A stretch of DNA of 64,000 nt, taken from the NCBI GenBank assembly GCA_963772265.1, contig CAVYWS010000002.1, positions 62,001-126,000 of the forward strand, given 5' to 3'. The DNA is from Mayfieldus sp963772265 (GTDB taxonomy: Bacteria > Actinomycetota > Thermoleophilia > Solirubrobacterales > 70-9). The notes beneath the pieces are model-generated. The model saw only the letters and a program-made list of their open reading frames with translations, was not told the origin of the DNA and ran no database searches. The translations under genes and the position numbers were made by a program. Shown here one piece after another: positions 27,188 through 35,252 of this stretch. Positions within the stretch are counted from its first letter, which is position 1. Every line of letters begins with the position of its first letter.

Positions 27188-27504
27188 GTTACGCCCCCCT
27201 CGCTCTTCCGGCTCGGGGCCGGTCAGGCTAGACGATCGCATTCGAATCCGCGTGTCCGCGGGTCATCCGCGGCGCCTGGGTTTGGATGCGGTCGTCGAGG
27301 CGATGGAGGCCACACCGGGAGGCTATGGCGAGCTCCGGACAGCGTCGATTGCAGCGATAACGCGCAATTACCGCAGAAGCGCGTACCGAGTTGGCTTCTT
27401 TGCCCACCCGTACGATCCGCGCCGTGGACCCGCTTCCGGCCCGCCCGCCGCAACAACGGTCGGCGGTGCCCGGGGCGCTGCCAGGGGTCGGCCAGCCACG
27501 CTGG
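27188..27504. other. Intergenic stretch upstream of transketolase, no gene seen
   Basis: About 317 bases between the transketolase start and the recognisable Nramp fragment. It must hold the transketolase promoter. I looked in all frames for the missing N-terminal half of an Nramp transporter and found nothing similar; the open frames here lack hydrophobic segments. Confidence 0.6.
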
Positions 27505-27984
27505 CGGTCGGACGGGCGCTCGATCGACAACGCCTCCGATGCGGCACAGGCGCTCGAGCCGCTGGCCGGAAGCCTGGCCTCGGCCCTGTTCGCGACCGGC
27601 CTGCTCGGCGCCGCCCTGCTGGCGGCGTCGATCCTTCCCCTCTCCACCGCCTACTCGGTGGCCGAGGCGTTCGGGACCGAGTCGGCGCTCGACGATCCGT
27701 TCCGCGAGGCACATCTGTTCTACGGCACCTACGGTGTCGTCGTGGTGCTCGCCGCAGTGATCGTGCTGGTGCCCGGCGCGCCGCTGATCCCGATCCTCTA
27801 CCTGAGCCAGGCCCTGAACGCGGTCCTGCTGCTGCCGCTGCTGCTGTTCGTGGCCGGGATCTCGCGTGACCGCGACCTGATGGGCCCGCAGGCCTCTGGG
27901 CGGGCCGGCTTCGCGGTCACCTGCGCGGTGATCGCGCTGATCGCGGTCTGCGTCGGCGCCCTCGGCATCGCCTCGGTGGCCTGA
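27505..27984 (+). pseudogene. C-terminal fragment of an Nramp-type divalent metal transporter
   Basis: About 150 codons match the C-terminal third of Nramp (MntH) proton-coupled Mn/Fe transporters: SDAAQALEPLAG, ATGLLGAALLAASILPLSTA, FGTESALDDPF, APLIPILYLSQALNAVLL and the final RDRDLMGPQ. A whole Nramp has ~400 residues with the metal-binding DPGN motif in helix 1. That part is absent, and the 317 bases upstream cannot hold it. The open frame extends upstream to ATG 27391 through non-homologous sequence. The fragment keeps its frame and stop, and overlaps the ZIP start by one base (TGATG). It is most likely the remnant of a deletion. Confidence 0.7.
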
Positions 27985-28715
27985 TGCTGGTCCTGATCCT
28001 GGCCGCGACCGGGACCGCCCTGGCGACGGGTCTCGGCGCGATCCCGGTCTTCTTCCTCGGCGAGCGAGCCGAGGTCCTGCGGCCCGCCCTGCTCGGAGTC
28101 GCCGCCGGAGTGATGGGCGTGGCGTCGGTGGCGGGCCTTCTGCTCCCCGGCCTCGACGAGGGGTCGGCGGCGTCGGTCCTCTCGGGAGTCGCGATCGGGG
28201 TCGGGTTTCTGCTCATCGCCCGGAGCGCCCTGGCGCGGCGCGACCGCCACCTGCACAGGGCCCGCAGCGCGGGCGTGCGGACCTCGATCCTGGTCTTCGT
28301 CGTCCTCTTCGTCCACAGCCTCCCGGAGGGCTTCGCGATCGGCACCGCGTACGCCTCCGACACGGCCGGCCTGAGCCTGTTCGTGATCGTCGCGATCGCC
28401 GTCCAGAACGTCCCGGAGGGCACCAGCGTTGCGATCCCGATGGCGGCGGCCGGATACAGCCGCGCGAGGCAGTTCTGGGCCGCTGTCGGGACGAGCGTCC
28501 CGCAGCCGATCGGCGCGGTGGTCGCCTACCTGCTCGTCAAGCAGATCACGAGCCTGCTGCCGTTCTCGTTCGGCTTCGCCGCCGGGGCGATGCTGGCCCT
28601 GGTGGCGGTCGAGCTGATGCCCCAGGCGCTGCGGGGCAACTGGCGGGCCGCCTTGGTCGGCGCCGCGCTCGGCGCCGGGACGATGCTGGCCTTCAGCGCG
28701 GCGCTCGGGCGTCTA
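27984..28715 (+). CDS. ZIP-family metal transporter
   Basis: A ~240-residue ZIP (zinc/iron permease) protein with about eight hydrophobic segments. The metal-binding helices are VVLFVHSLPEGFAIGTAYA near residue 105 and IAVQNVPEGTSVAIPMAA near 140, each with the H/N-S/V-PEG signature. A His-Arg-rich loop (RRDRHLHRARS) lies before them. It starts at ATG 27984, coupled to the Nramp fragment stop. As written, the frame does not stop until 29678, but beyond ~28710 it is only antisense to the flavoprotein gene. A one-base shift near 28705 would use the TAG at 28713-28715, just before the ferredoxin gene end, so I end it there. Confidence 0.8.
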
Positions 28716-28740
28716 GCGCCGGCGCGCTCGAGCTCGCTGC

Positions 28741-28947
28741 CTACGGAAAGATCGTCTCGCCGGTTTCCGAGTCGACCACCGTTATCGCCAGCGCCGGGCA
28801 GGACTCGGCCGCCTCGAGGATCAGCTCGTCGGGACCGTCGCCGATCACGACCGCGGTCTCCTGCAGCTCGAAGACCTGCGGCGCGATCTCGACGCAGTCG
28901 CCGTGGGCGCTGCAGGCATTGGCTTCGATACGTGGCACGTAGCTCAT
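28741..28947 (-). CDS. Small single-cluster ferredoxin (3Fe-4S/4Fe-4S)
   Basis: A 68-residue ferredoxin with one iron-sulfur cluster. The ligands are in CSAHGDC near residue 12 and SCP near residue 49, the spacing of the short ferredoxins that serve P450s and related oxidases in actinobacteria. Because the second position of the usual C-x2-C-x2-C has a His (CSAHGDC), a 3Fe-4S cluster, or a 4Fe-4S cluster with an unusual ligand, is likely. The ATG at 28947 overlaps by 4 bases the stop of the FAD reductase, its obvious electron donor. No P450 is in the window. Confidence 0.88.
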   Translation of the reverse strand: MSYVPRIEANACSAHGDCVEIAPQVFELQETAVVIGDGPDELILEAAESCPALAITVVDSETGETIFP

Positions 28948-30135
28948 GCTGCCCTCACTTCCATTTGCTTTCCCTTCTGCCAGTAGGCCTCGTCGATCTG
29001 CCTCCGCATGCGGGCGATCGCCCGCGGGCGGCCGACTGCGAGCGCCGCGACCGGCACGCCCTCGCGGGCGAAGATCGCGGCGAAGTCATGGGCTTCGGGG
29101 TCGCCCTCGATCGCAACGTCGTCGGCGCGCTCGGCATGCCCGACGTACTGGATGCGGAGCCCGTACTGGTCGCTCCAGAAGCTCGGCAGAGGCGGCGTCC
29201 CCGGGTATTCGCCGAGCATCGCCTGCGCGGCCGCCGGCGCCCTGGCGCGCCGCGGCGTCCCAGTGCTCGGTGCGGGTGTGCTCCCCGAAGCGGGGCTCGA
29301 ACGGAGCGGCGGCGTCGCCGGCCGCGAAGACGTCGGGCAGCTTGGTGCGGCCGGCGCTGTCGGTCGCGACAGGGCCGCCCTCGAGCCCGCTGCCGGCAAG
29401 CCAGTCGACCGAGGGTGCGACCCCGACCCCGACCACGACCGTGTCGGTGGGGACCCGGCGGCCGTCGGCGAGCACCAGCTCCTCGACGCTGCCGTTCCCG
29501 CGCGCGGCCTCGAGTCGCGCGGAGAGCAGCAGCCGCACGCCCTGGTCGGAGTGCAGTGCGGCGAACCACTCGCCGACCCGGGGGCCGAGCAGCGGCCCAA
29601 GTGGGAGCTCGAGCGCCTCGATCATGGTCACCTCGACCCCGAGCCCGCGGGCGGTCGCCGCGACCTCCTGGCCGATGAACCCGGCGCCGACCACTGCCAG
29701 GCTCGATCCGGGCCTCAGGCGCAGGCGCAGTCGCCGCGCGTCCTCGAGGGTGCGCAGCGCCTGCACGTTGTCGAAGCCCTCGAGAGCCGGAAGGCGGCGG
29801 GCGTGGCTGCCGGTGGCGATCAGAAGCTTCTCGTAGGAGAGGCTCTCGCCGTCCTCGAGCTCGACCCGGTGCCCGGAGGGATCGAGGCTGCGAGCGCGCC
29901 GCCCGAGCAGCAGCTCGACCGCGTTGTCGGCGTACCACTCGGCCGGTCGCAGCGCCGCCTGCTCGGGGTCGACGGAGCCGGCCAACGCCTCCTTCGACAG
30001 CGGCGGCCGGTCGTAGGGAGGCTCGGGCTCGCCGCAGACGATCCGGACCGTGCCCTCGTATCCGCGTGAGCGCAGGGCCTCGGCGCAGCGCTGGCCGGCC
30101 AGGCCGCCGCCGACGATCAGCACGCCGCCCGGCAT
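28944..30135 (-). CDS. FAD-dependent NAD(P)H:ferredoxin reductase (one frameshift)
   Basis: A ~396-residue flavoprotein like rubredoxin/putidaredoxin reductases. The FAD-binding GGVLIVGGGLAGQRCAEAL is at the N-terminus, the NAD(P) motif AVVGAGFIGQEVAA near residue 150, and the FAD-contact LPDVFAAGDAA near 265. Near 29255 the frame slips; the C-terminal domain continues in another frame (AAAQAMLGEYPG, LPSFWSDQYGLRIQYVGHA, FAAIFAREGVPVAALAVG), which is the normal reductase C-terminal domain. It starts at ATG 30135 behind GGAGGAGG and shares one base with the stop of the upstream b-heme gene. It feeds the ferredoxin encoded next. Confidence 0.88.
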
Positions 30136-30777
30136 CACGCCTCCTCCAGCACGGGAGTGGGACGCGGCGAAAGGGTGCGCTGCGGCTTGCCCGCGCGATC
30201 GCGCGGCTGGGCCGAACGGCGCGCCGCCCGCCTCGCGCCCAAGAGGCGGATCGCGAACAGGACGGCGATCGGGGGAGCGGTCGAGCAGCAGCCACCAGCG
30301 CAGCCAGGGGGTCGAGGCGTCGGTTCCGGCGCCCAGGGTGTGGACGACCGCCAGGGCGTAGACCACCACCGTGAACCGGTGGGCCTTGCGCCAGAGGCGG
30401 GCGCCGATCCTGCGCCGCGCGTAGAAGCTCAGCCCGAGCAGGGCAGCGAGATAGCCGCCGAGGATCCCGAGCCCGGTGAAGAGCGGGCGGTAGGCCATCT
30501 TGAACGGGATCACGATCCCGGCGATGCCGGGGCTGAGCCAGGCGTCGCCGAGCAGGGTGACGCCGTGGACGGCCACCGCGACGATCGCCGCCACGGCGGT
30601 GTGCTCGTGGATCGCTGCCAGCTTCGGGCCGAGACCCGGGCGCCGCATCACCTTGCCGGCCATCAGCAGCCCCAGCCCGACCGAGATCGTCACCAGAGCG
30701 AGGGCTACGAGGCCGGAGGCGCGGCTTGCGATCCACCAGCCGTGCTGTGCCAGAACGCTGTTGCCGGTGGCCGTCAT
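30135..30777 (-). CDS. Ferric-reductase-like b-heme membrane protein (one frameshift)
   Basis: A ~213-residue protein with five or six membrane helices of the ferric reductase-like (FRD/YedZ) type. Histidines that could hold two b hemes lie within helices: AAIHEHTAV and AVHGVTLLGD in one pair, AHRFTVV and VVHTLGAGTD in the other. A run of five G (30271-30275, plus strand) breaks the frame; with four, the end reads PIAVLFAIRLLGARRAARR and a basic tail, and stops at TGA 30137-30135, overlapping the reductase ATG. It likely moves electrons across the membrane. The apbE gene overlaps its start (ATGA). A paralogue lies at 38.8 kb. Confidence 0.82.
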
Positions 30778-31766
30778 GCGGCCACCTGGTGGGGCGCAAG
30801 TCGGGAAGTATCGATGCGCGGGCTCAGGCTGAGCCGCCCGACCAGCTCGACGCGGCCGCTGTCGTGGACGAGCAGCCCTCCGCGCTGGTCGAGAAGCTCA
30901 CGCGCTCGTTCGGGGCCGGCGAGCAGAGCCGCCTTGGAGAGAGTCTCGGCTTCGAGCGCCGATTCGCCGAGCGCGGTGACGCCGACGAGGCCGGTCCAGG
31001 CAGGCTCGCCGCTCGAGGGGTCGAGGAGATGGTGCGCGTAGTGGCCGTCCGGCCGGCGCCAGATCCTCACGTTTATTCCCGAGGTCGCGACGCCGCCGGA
31101 GCCGAGCCGCAGGACGAATGCCTGCTCGCCGGTCAGCGGATGCTCGACGTGAACCTCGTAGGGCCAGGTCTTCGCCGCCTCTCCGCCGATCCGAATGTCT
31201 CCCCCGCAGTCGATCAGGAAGCGCTGATGCCCGCGCAGCTGGCGGGCCAGGAGGTCGGCGGCGAGGCCCTTGCCCGCTCCGCCGGTGTCGAAGGCGACAC
31301 CGGGCGGGCGGCTGATCGTCCCGGCGGCGTCGTCGACGCGGATCTGCCGCCAGCGGGCGTCGGGGTCCGGTGACGCGGGCCGCCGCGGCGGCGCCAGCTC
31401 GAGGGCGGCGCCGAGCGGGGCCGCCGGACGACCGGCCATCGAACTGAGATAACCGGCGGCCTCGATCTCGTCGCCCAGGGTCGGGTCGACGAGGCCGCCG
31501 CTTCGCTGCGCCGCCCAGAGACCCGCCTTGACCGCCTCGCGCAGCAGGGCCGAGGCGGGCACCTCGCGGCGCCGGTCGGCATTCAGCGCGCACAGCTCGC
31601 TGCTGGGCCGAAACCGCGACAGCGCTGCTTCGAACTCGACCACGAAGCGGCGGGCCCGTTCGGCGGCCGCGGGGGCCGGCAGGGCGCCGGGGCCGGGCTC
31701 GCCGATCAGCAGCCGCACGTGCGATCCCATCGCGTCGAAGATGACGTCGTGCTCGCGCTCGCTCAT
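30774..31766 (-). CDS. apbE: FAD:protein FMN transferase ApbE (copy A)
   Basis: A 330-residue ApbE-family enzyme that transfers FMN from FAD to a Ser/Thr of an exported protein. The core motifs are DTGGAGKGLAADLLA near residue 175, FLIDCGGDIRIGG near 195, GGVATSGIN near 235 and HHLLDPSSGEPAWTG near 255, with the Mg/FAD ligands preserved. The N-terminus has no clear signal peptide; some family members lack one. It overlaps its neighbours by 4 bases on each side, so it is tightly coupled to the small membrane protein upstream and the b-heme protein downstream. A second copy lies at 37.9 kb. Confidence 0.93.
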   Translation of the reverse strand: MSEREHDVIFDAMGSHVRLLIGEPGPGALPAPAAAERARRFVVEFEAALSRFRPSSELCALNADRRREVPASALLREAVKAGLWAAQRSGGLVDPTLGDEIEAAGYLSSMAGRPAAPLGAALELAPPRRPASPDPDARWRQIRVDDAAGTISRPPGVAFDTGGAGKGLAADLLARQLRGHQRFLIDCGGDIRIGGEAAKTWPYEVHVEHPLTGEQAFVLRLGSGGVATSGINVRIWRRPDGHYAHHLLDPSSGEPAWTGLVGVTALGESALEAETLSKAALLAGPERARELLDQRGGLLVHDSGRVELVGRLSLSPRIDTSRLAPHQVAA

Positions 31767-32137
31767 GATGCGCTCGTGGTGACGGGCGCCGCCGGCGCCG
31801 CCGGCGCCGAGGCGGTCACGGTCGGGGCCGAAGAGGAAGAGACCGAGGTCCCGCCGGCGCCACCGGAGGAGGCCGGGATCACGGTGGTGACGACACGGCG
31901 GTGAATCACCCGCCGCACCAGCACCTTCCCGGCCTTGCCGGTCGTGGCGCCGGTGGCTCCGATCGCGGGATCGTTGCCGCCGCGCAACTGGGCGGTGAGA
32001 AAACCGAACAGCACGGCGAAGGCGGCGACCGAGCCCCAGATCACGGCGCCCGGGCCGGGCCGCCTGCGCCGCGCAGCCTTGCTCGGCTGCGCGGGCGCCT
32101 GCGCCGACTCAACGGAGTGGGTGGCTCGATCAGTCAT
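31763..32137 (-). CDS. Small membrane-anchored low-complexity protein, unknown
   Basis: A 124-residue protein starting at ATG 32137. A short basic cytoplasmic N-terminus (KAARRRRPGPG) precedes one membrane helix (VIWGSVAAFAVLFGFLTA). The outer part has NDPAIGATGATTGK, then a basic stretch (VRRVIHRRVVTTVI) and an Ala/Ser/Thr/Val tail. DPAIGAT is close to the D-x-x-S/T-G-A-S/T flavinylation motif used by ApbE but has Ile at the Ser/Thr position; the following TGAT also fits the minimal core. It lies directly upstream of apbE with a 4-base overlap, which suggests it could be the substrate. The function is inferred from context only. Confidence 0.6.
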   Translation of the reverse strand: MTDRATHSVESAQAPAQPSKAARRRRPGPGAVIWGSVAAFAVLFGFLTAQLRGGNDPAIGATGATTGKAGKVLVRRVIHRRVVTTVIPASSGGAGGTSVSSSSAPTVTASAPAAPAAPVTTSAS

Positions 32138-32582
32138 CGCGACCCTCGTGCTCGCCACCGCGGCCCTCGCGCTCCATCTCGCCACCGCCACCGCCGCCGC
32201 CACCGCTGGCGGAGGTGTTGACCGGGGTGCTCGGATGGCTCGCGGACGCGCCGCTTGTGTGGGTGACGACCGGAGCGCTGGAGCTGACCGGAGCCGAGCC
32301 GCTGGAGCCGGTCACCGGGGCCGGGGAGCTGACGGGGGCCGGTGCGGCGGCAGCCGCGGCGGCCGGGGTCGATCCGGCGGCCGCGCCGGATCCCTCCTTC
32401 GGCTTGGCGTGGCGGGTGACGTGGACGGTGCGCCGGATCACCTGGGTCCGCACCTGCGGCTTGGGCTGGACGCTGGCCGACGGCTTGCCCTGGCCCGAGT
32501 TCGAGCTGAGGGCGACGCCGGCCAGCCCGCCGAGGCCGATGACGGTGGTGGCTGCTGCGACCTTGCGCTTGAAGTTGTTCAC
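32130..32582 (-). CDS. Small secreted low-complexity protein, unknown
   Basis: A 150-residue protein opening this operon. Residues 1-26 resemble a signal peptide or anchor (KRKVAAATTVIGLGGLAGVAL). A basic stretch VRTQVIRRTVHVTRHAKPK follows and resembles the VRRVIHRRVVTTVI stretch of the next protein. The rest is Ala/Pro/Ser-rich and ends with a Gly run and an acidic tail (EMEREGRGGEHEGRDD). THTSGASAS near residue 110 contains SGAS, the minimal ApbE target core, without the upstream Asp. Its stop overlaps the next start by 8 bases. It is divergent from a response-regulator gene with 131 bases between them. Confidence 0.6.
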   Translation of the reverse strand: MNNFKRKVAAATTVIGLGGLAGVALSSNSGQGKPSASVQPKPQVRTQVIRRTVHVTRHAKPKEGSGAAAGSTPAAAAAAAPAPVSSPAPVTGSSGSAPVSSSAPVVTHTSGASASHPSTPVNTSASGGGGGGGGEMEREGRGGEHEGRDD

Positions 32583-32713
32583 CTGATTGACCTCCTGAAG
32601 GGCATGGACGCCGTCGATTGTGCGAACCAGGCCTCCAAGGGCTCTCCAGGAACGGGTTAAGAGCAGGCAAAACCTGTCCGGCGCCCGTTCTGGGCGCCGT
32701 TACAGTGGGCGGC

Positions 32714-33431
32714 GTGGCCGAGACCGCTGCCAGCAGCCCCCGCATCCTCTTCGTCGAGGACGAGGAGTCGATCTCCGAGCCCTTCGCGGAGGCGCTGCGC
32801 AGGGCCGGGTTCGAGCCGACGGTGACCCGAACCGCAGCCGGAGCCCTGGAGCTCGCCGGGCGACTGGAGCCCGACCTGGTCCTGCTCGACCTCGCGCTGC
32901 CGGACGGCGACGGCCGTGACGTCTGCCGGGAGCTGCGCCGCCACTCCAACGTCCCGATCCTGATGCTGACCGCGCGCGGAACCGAGATGGACAAGATCGT
33001 CGGCCTGGAGCTGGGGGCCGACGACTACGTCGTCAAGCCGTTCAGCGCCCGCGAGGTGATCTCGCGAATCAGGGCGGTGTTGCGGCGCAGCGCGCGCGCC
33101 GAGCCGGCCCAGGCCGTGATCGAGGCGGACGGGCTGCGGCTCGACACCGAGGCGCGGACCGCGAGCCTCGACGGCGAGCACGCTGGACCTCAGCCGCAAG
33201 GAGTTCGACCTGCTCGTCGAGCTCGCCCGCAACGCCGGCAAGGTGGTCAAGCGCGAGGACCTGATGTCCCGTGTCTGGGACGTCAACTGGTTCGGCTCTA
33301 CCAAGACGCTGGACGTGCACATCGGATGGCTGCGGCGCAAGCTCGACGACGACGCCGCGAAGCCGCGATTCATCGAAACCGTGCGAGGCGTGGGCTTCCG
33401 CTTCGCCGCGACCCAGGACGAAAAGCCGTAA
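32714..33431 (+). CDS. OmpR-family response regulator, module A (one frameshift)
   Basis: A ~238-residue two-component regulator. The receiver domain shows ILFVEDEESISEPF, the phospho-acceptor aspartate in LVLLDLALPDGDG near residue 55, MLTARG and the conserved lysine in YVVKPFS. The winged-helix output domain continues in a different frame after ~33182 (LDLSRKEFDLLVELARN, TKTLDVHIGWLRRKL, FIETVRGVGFRF). Removing one base joins the two cleanly. It starts at GTG 32714. It is divergent from the small-protein/apbE operon and is the obvious candidate for its control. The kinase gene follows at once. Confidence 0.9.
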
Positions 33432-34795
33432 GCCTCCGAACCACTCTCCTGGCGGCGCTGGCGTACGTCCTGCTCCTGGCGCTGATCGCGCTCGGGGTCC
33501 CGCTCGCGGTCAGCCTCCGCGACCGGGTCGACTCGGAGGTGCGCGGGGAGGCTCGAAGCCAGGCCGACGTCGTCGCGGCGACCGCCGCCGAGCTGCTCGA
33601 CCCCTCGCAGCGCCGCGGGCTCCAGCGGCTGGTCAGGGTCTCGGCCCAGACCGTTCGCGGCCGGGTGATCGTGGTCGACCGCTCCGGGCGCCTCGTCGCC
33701 GACAGCGCCGGTGGATCGACGACCGGGGCCGGCTACGGGACCCGCCCCGAGGTGGCGGCGGCGCTCTCGGGGCGCGGCGAGCAGATCCAGCGCAACAGCT
33801 CGACCCTGGGGGAGGAGATTCTCGCCACCGCGGTCCCGATCGTTCACGGACGCAGGACCGCAGGAGCGGTTCGGATCACCCAGAGCGTCGCCGCCGTGCA
33901 TCGGGCGGTGCGAACCGCGATCCTCGACCTCGCCCTGCTTGGGGGAGTGGTGCTGCTGCTCGGGCTGGCGGCGGGACTTCTAGTGGCGCAGCGGGTCGCG
34001 GGACCGATCCGCCGGCTCGATAGCGCCGCGCACCAGGTGGCGGAGGGCGATCTCGATGCCCAGGTCGCGGTCGAGGGAAGCGCGGAGCAGCGCTCGCTGG
34101 CCCTCGCCTTCAACGAGATGACGACTCGGGTCAAGCGTCTGCTTCGCGGCCAGCAGGATTTCGTCGCCGACGCCTCCCACCAGCTCCGCACCCCGCTGAC
34201 CGGGCTGCGATTGCGTCTCGAGGGCCTGCGCGAGCGCCACGGATCGGACCCGGCGACAGCGCGCGAGCTGGAGGCGGGGATGCACGAGGTCGACCGCCTC
34301 TCGCGGATGGTCGACGAGCTGCTGGTGCTGAGCCGCGCCGGAGAGCGCGAGCTGCCGGGCGAGATCGTCGACCTGGAGGGAACCGCCGGGCGGGCGGTCG
34401 AGCGCTGGCGAGAGGCGGCGGGGAAGCGCGGCGTCAAGCTGGGCCTGAGCGTCGATGGCCCGCCTGGTCAGACCAAGTGCGCTCCCGCGGACCTCGACCG
34501 GGTGCTCGATTCCCTGCTCGAGAACGCGGTCCGCTACTCGCCCCACGGAACGACCGTCACCGTGCGCTGCGCCCCAGGTCGAATCGAGGTCCTCGACGAA
34601 GGCCCGGGGCTCTCGCCCGCAGAGCCGGTCTTCGACCGCTTCTATCGCGGCGACGCGGGCCGCAAGGGCACCGAGGGCACGGGTCTCGGGTTGCCGATCG
34701 CGCGCGAGCTGGCGCGCGAGTGGGGCGGCGAGGTGGAGCTTGAGAATCGTCGGGGCCAGGGCGCCCGCGCGGTGGTCTCGATGCCGCCCGCATGA
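33428..34795 (+). CDS. Sensor histidine kinase, module A (start codon abnormal)
   Basis: A ~456-residue membrane sensor kinase. It has an N-terminal helix, a ~115-residue extracellular sensor region, a second helix (LALLGGVVLLLGLAAGLLVA), HAMP, and a HisKA domain with the phospho-accepting histidine in FVADASHQLRTPLTGLR. The ATPase domain has LLENAVRYSP (N box), LDEGPGLSP (G1) and GTGLGLPIAREL (G2). The frame begins at GTAAGCCTCCGAACC. A G in place of A would make GTG and turn the regulator stop into TGA, giving the usual GTGA overlap. As written no ATG, GTG or TTG is near, so a base error or a non-canonical start is likely. Confidence 0.88.
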   Translation, partial: VSLRTTLLAALAYVLLLALIALGVPLAVSLRDRVDSEVRGEARSQADVVAATAAELLDPSQRRGLQRLVRVSAQTVRGRVIVVDRSGRLVADSAGGSTTGAGYGTRPEVAAALSGRGEQIQRNSSTLGEEILATAVPIVHGRRTAGAVRITQSVAAVHRAVRTAILDLALLGGVVLLLGLAAGLLVAQRVAGPIRRLDSAAHQVAEGDLDAQVAVEGSAEQRSLALAFNEMTTRVKRLLRGQQDFVADASHQLRTPLTGLRLRLEGLRERHGSDPATARELEAGMHEVDRLSRMVDELLVLSRAGERELPGEIVDLEGTAGRAVERWREAAGKRGVKLGLSVDGPPGQTKCAPADLDRVLDSLLENAVRYSPHGTTVTVRCAPGRIEVLDEGPGLSPAEPVFDRFYRGDAGRKGTEGTGLGLPIARELAREWGGEVELENRRGQGARAVVSMPPA

Positions 34796-34859
34796 GCCCG
34801 CTTGTCCCAACCTCCGAGCTTTGCCAAGCCTTTGCCCCGGTCGTCCTAATCTGAGTCGG

Positions 34860-35252
34860 GTGAACACTTCGCCGACCCCCCGCCCGGTGCTCTCCTCGAA
34901 GGCCGCATGGATCGGCCTGGCGCTGCTCGGGATCGTCGTCGCGGCGGGTATCTCGGTGGCCGCCAGCCGGCTGTCGAGCCAGCAGATCGGCCTCGCGTCG
35001 GAGCCGATCTCGGCCGGCCGCGAGCTGGCGCCGCCCACGGCCGGGTCAGGGCCCGGTGCTGGTCATCGCCCCCACCGTGGTTCGAGCGGACACGGACCCG
35101 GGACGCAGGGCTCCGCCCCCCCAACCTCCAACCCGCCCAGTCAATCGACGACCACGACGCCCGCCCAGCCGACGCAACCCACGACGACGACGGGCGGCGA
35201 CGACTACGGCGAGTCCCGTGGCGGGGAGTCGAATGGCGGCGGAGACGATTAG
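34860..35252 (+). CDS. Small membrane-anchored low-complexity protein
   Basis: A 130-residue protein starting at GTG 34860. One membrane helix (AAWIGLALLGIVVAAGISVA) is followed by an outer domain rich in Gly, Pro, Ser and Thr that ends DDYGESRGGESNGGGDD. The acidic Gly/Glu/Asp end recalls the tail of the secreted protein at 32.1 kb. It lies 64 bases downstream of the module A kinase, so it may be the last gene of that operon, and its stop overlaps the stop of the opposite module B kinase by 4 bases. There is no known domain. Confidence 0.6.
   Translation: MNTSPTPRPVLSSKAAWIGLALLGIVVAAGISVAASRLSSQQIGLASEPISAGRELAPPTAGSGPGAGHRPHRGSSGHGPGTQGSAPPTSNPPSQSTTTTPAQPTQPTTTTGGDDYGESRGGESNGGGDD

Noticed and set aside
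27188..27504. Missing N-terminal half of the Nramp transporter in another frame
   Set aside because: All frames were read; there is no DPGN motif and no run of hydrophobic segments, and the space is too short.
28716..29678. C-terminal extension of the ZIP transporter
   Set aside because: It is antisense to the ferredoxin and reductase genes and is low-complexity Arg/Pro sequence.
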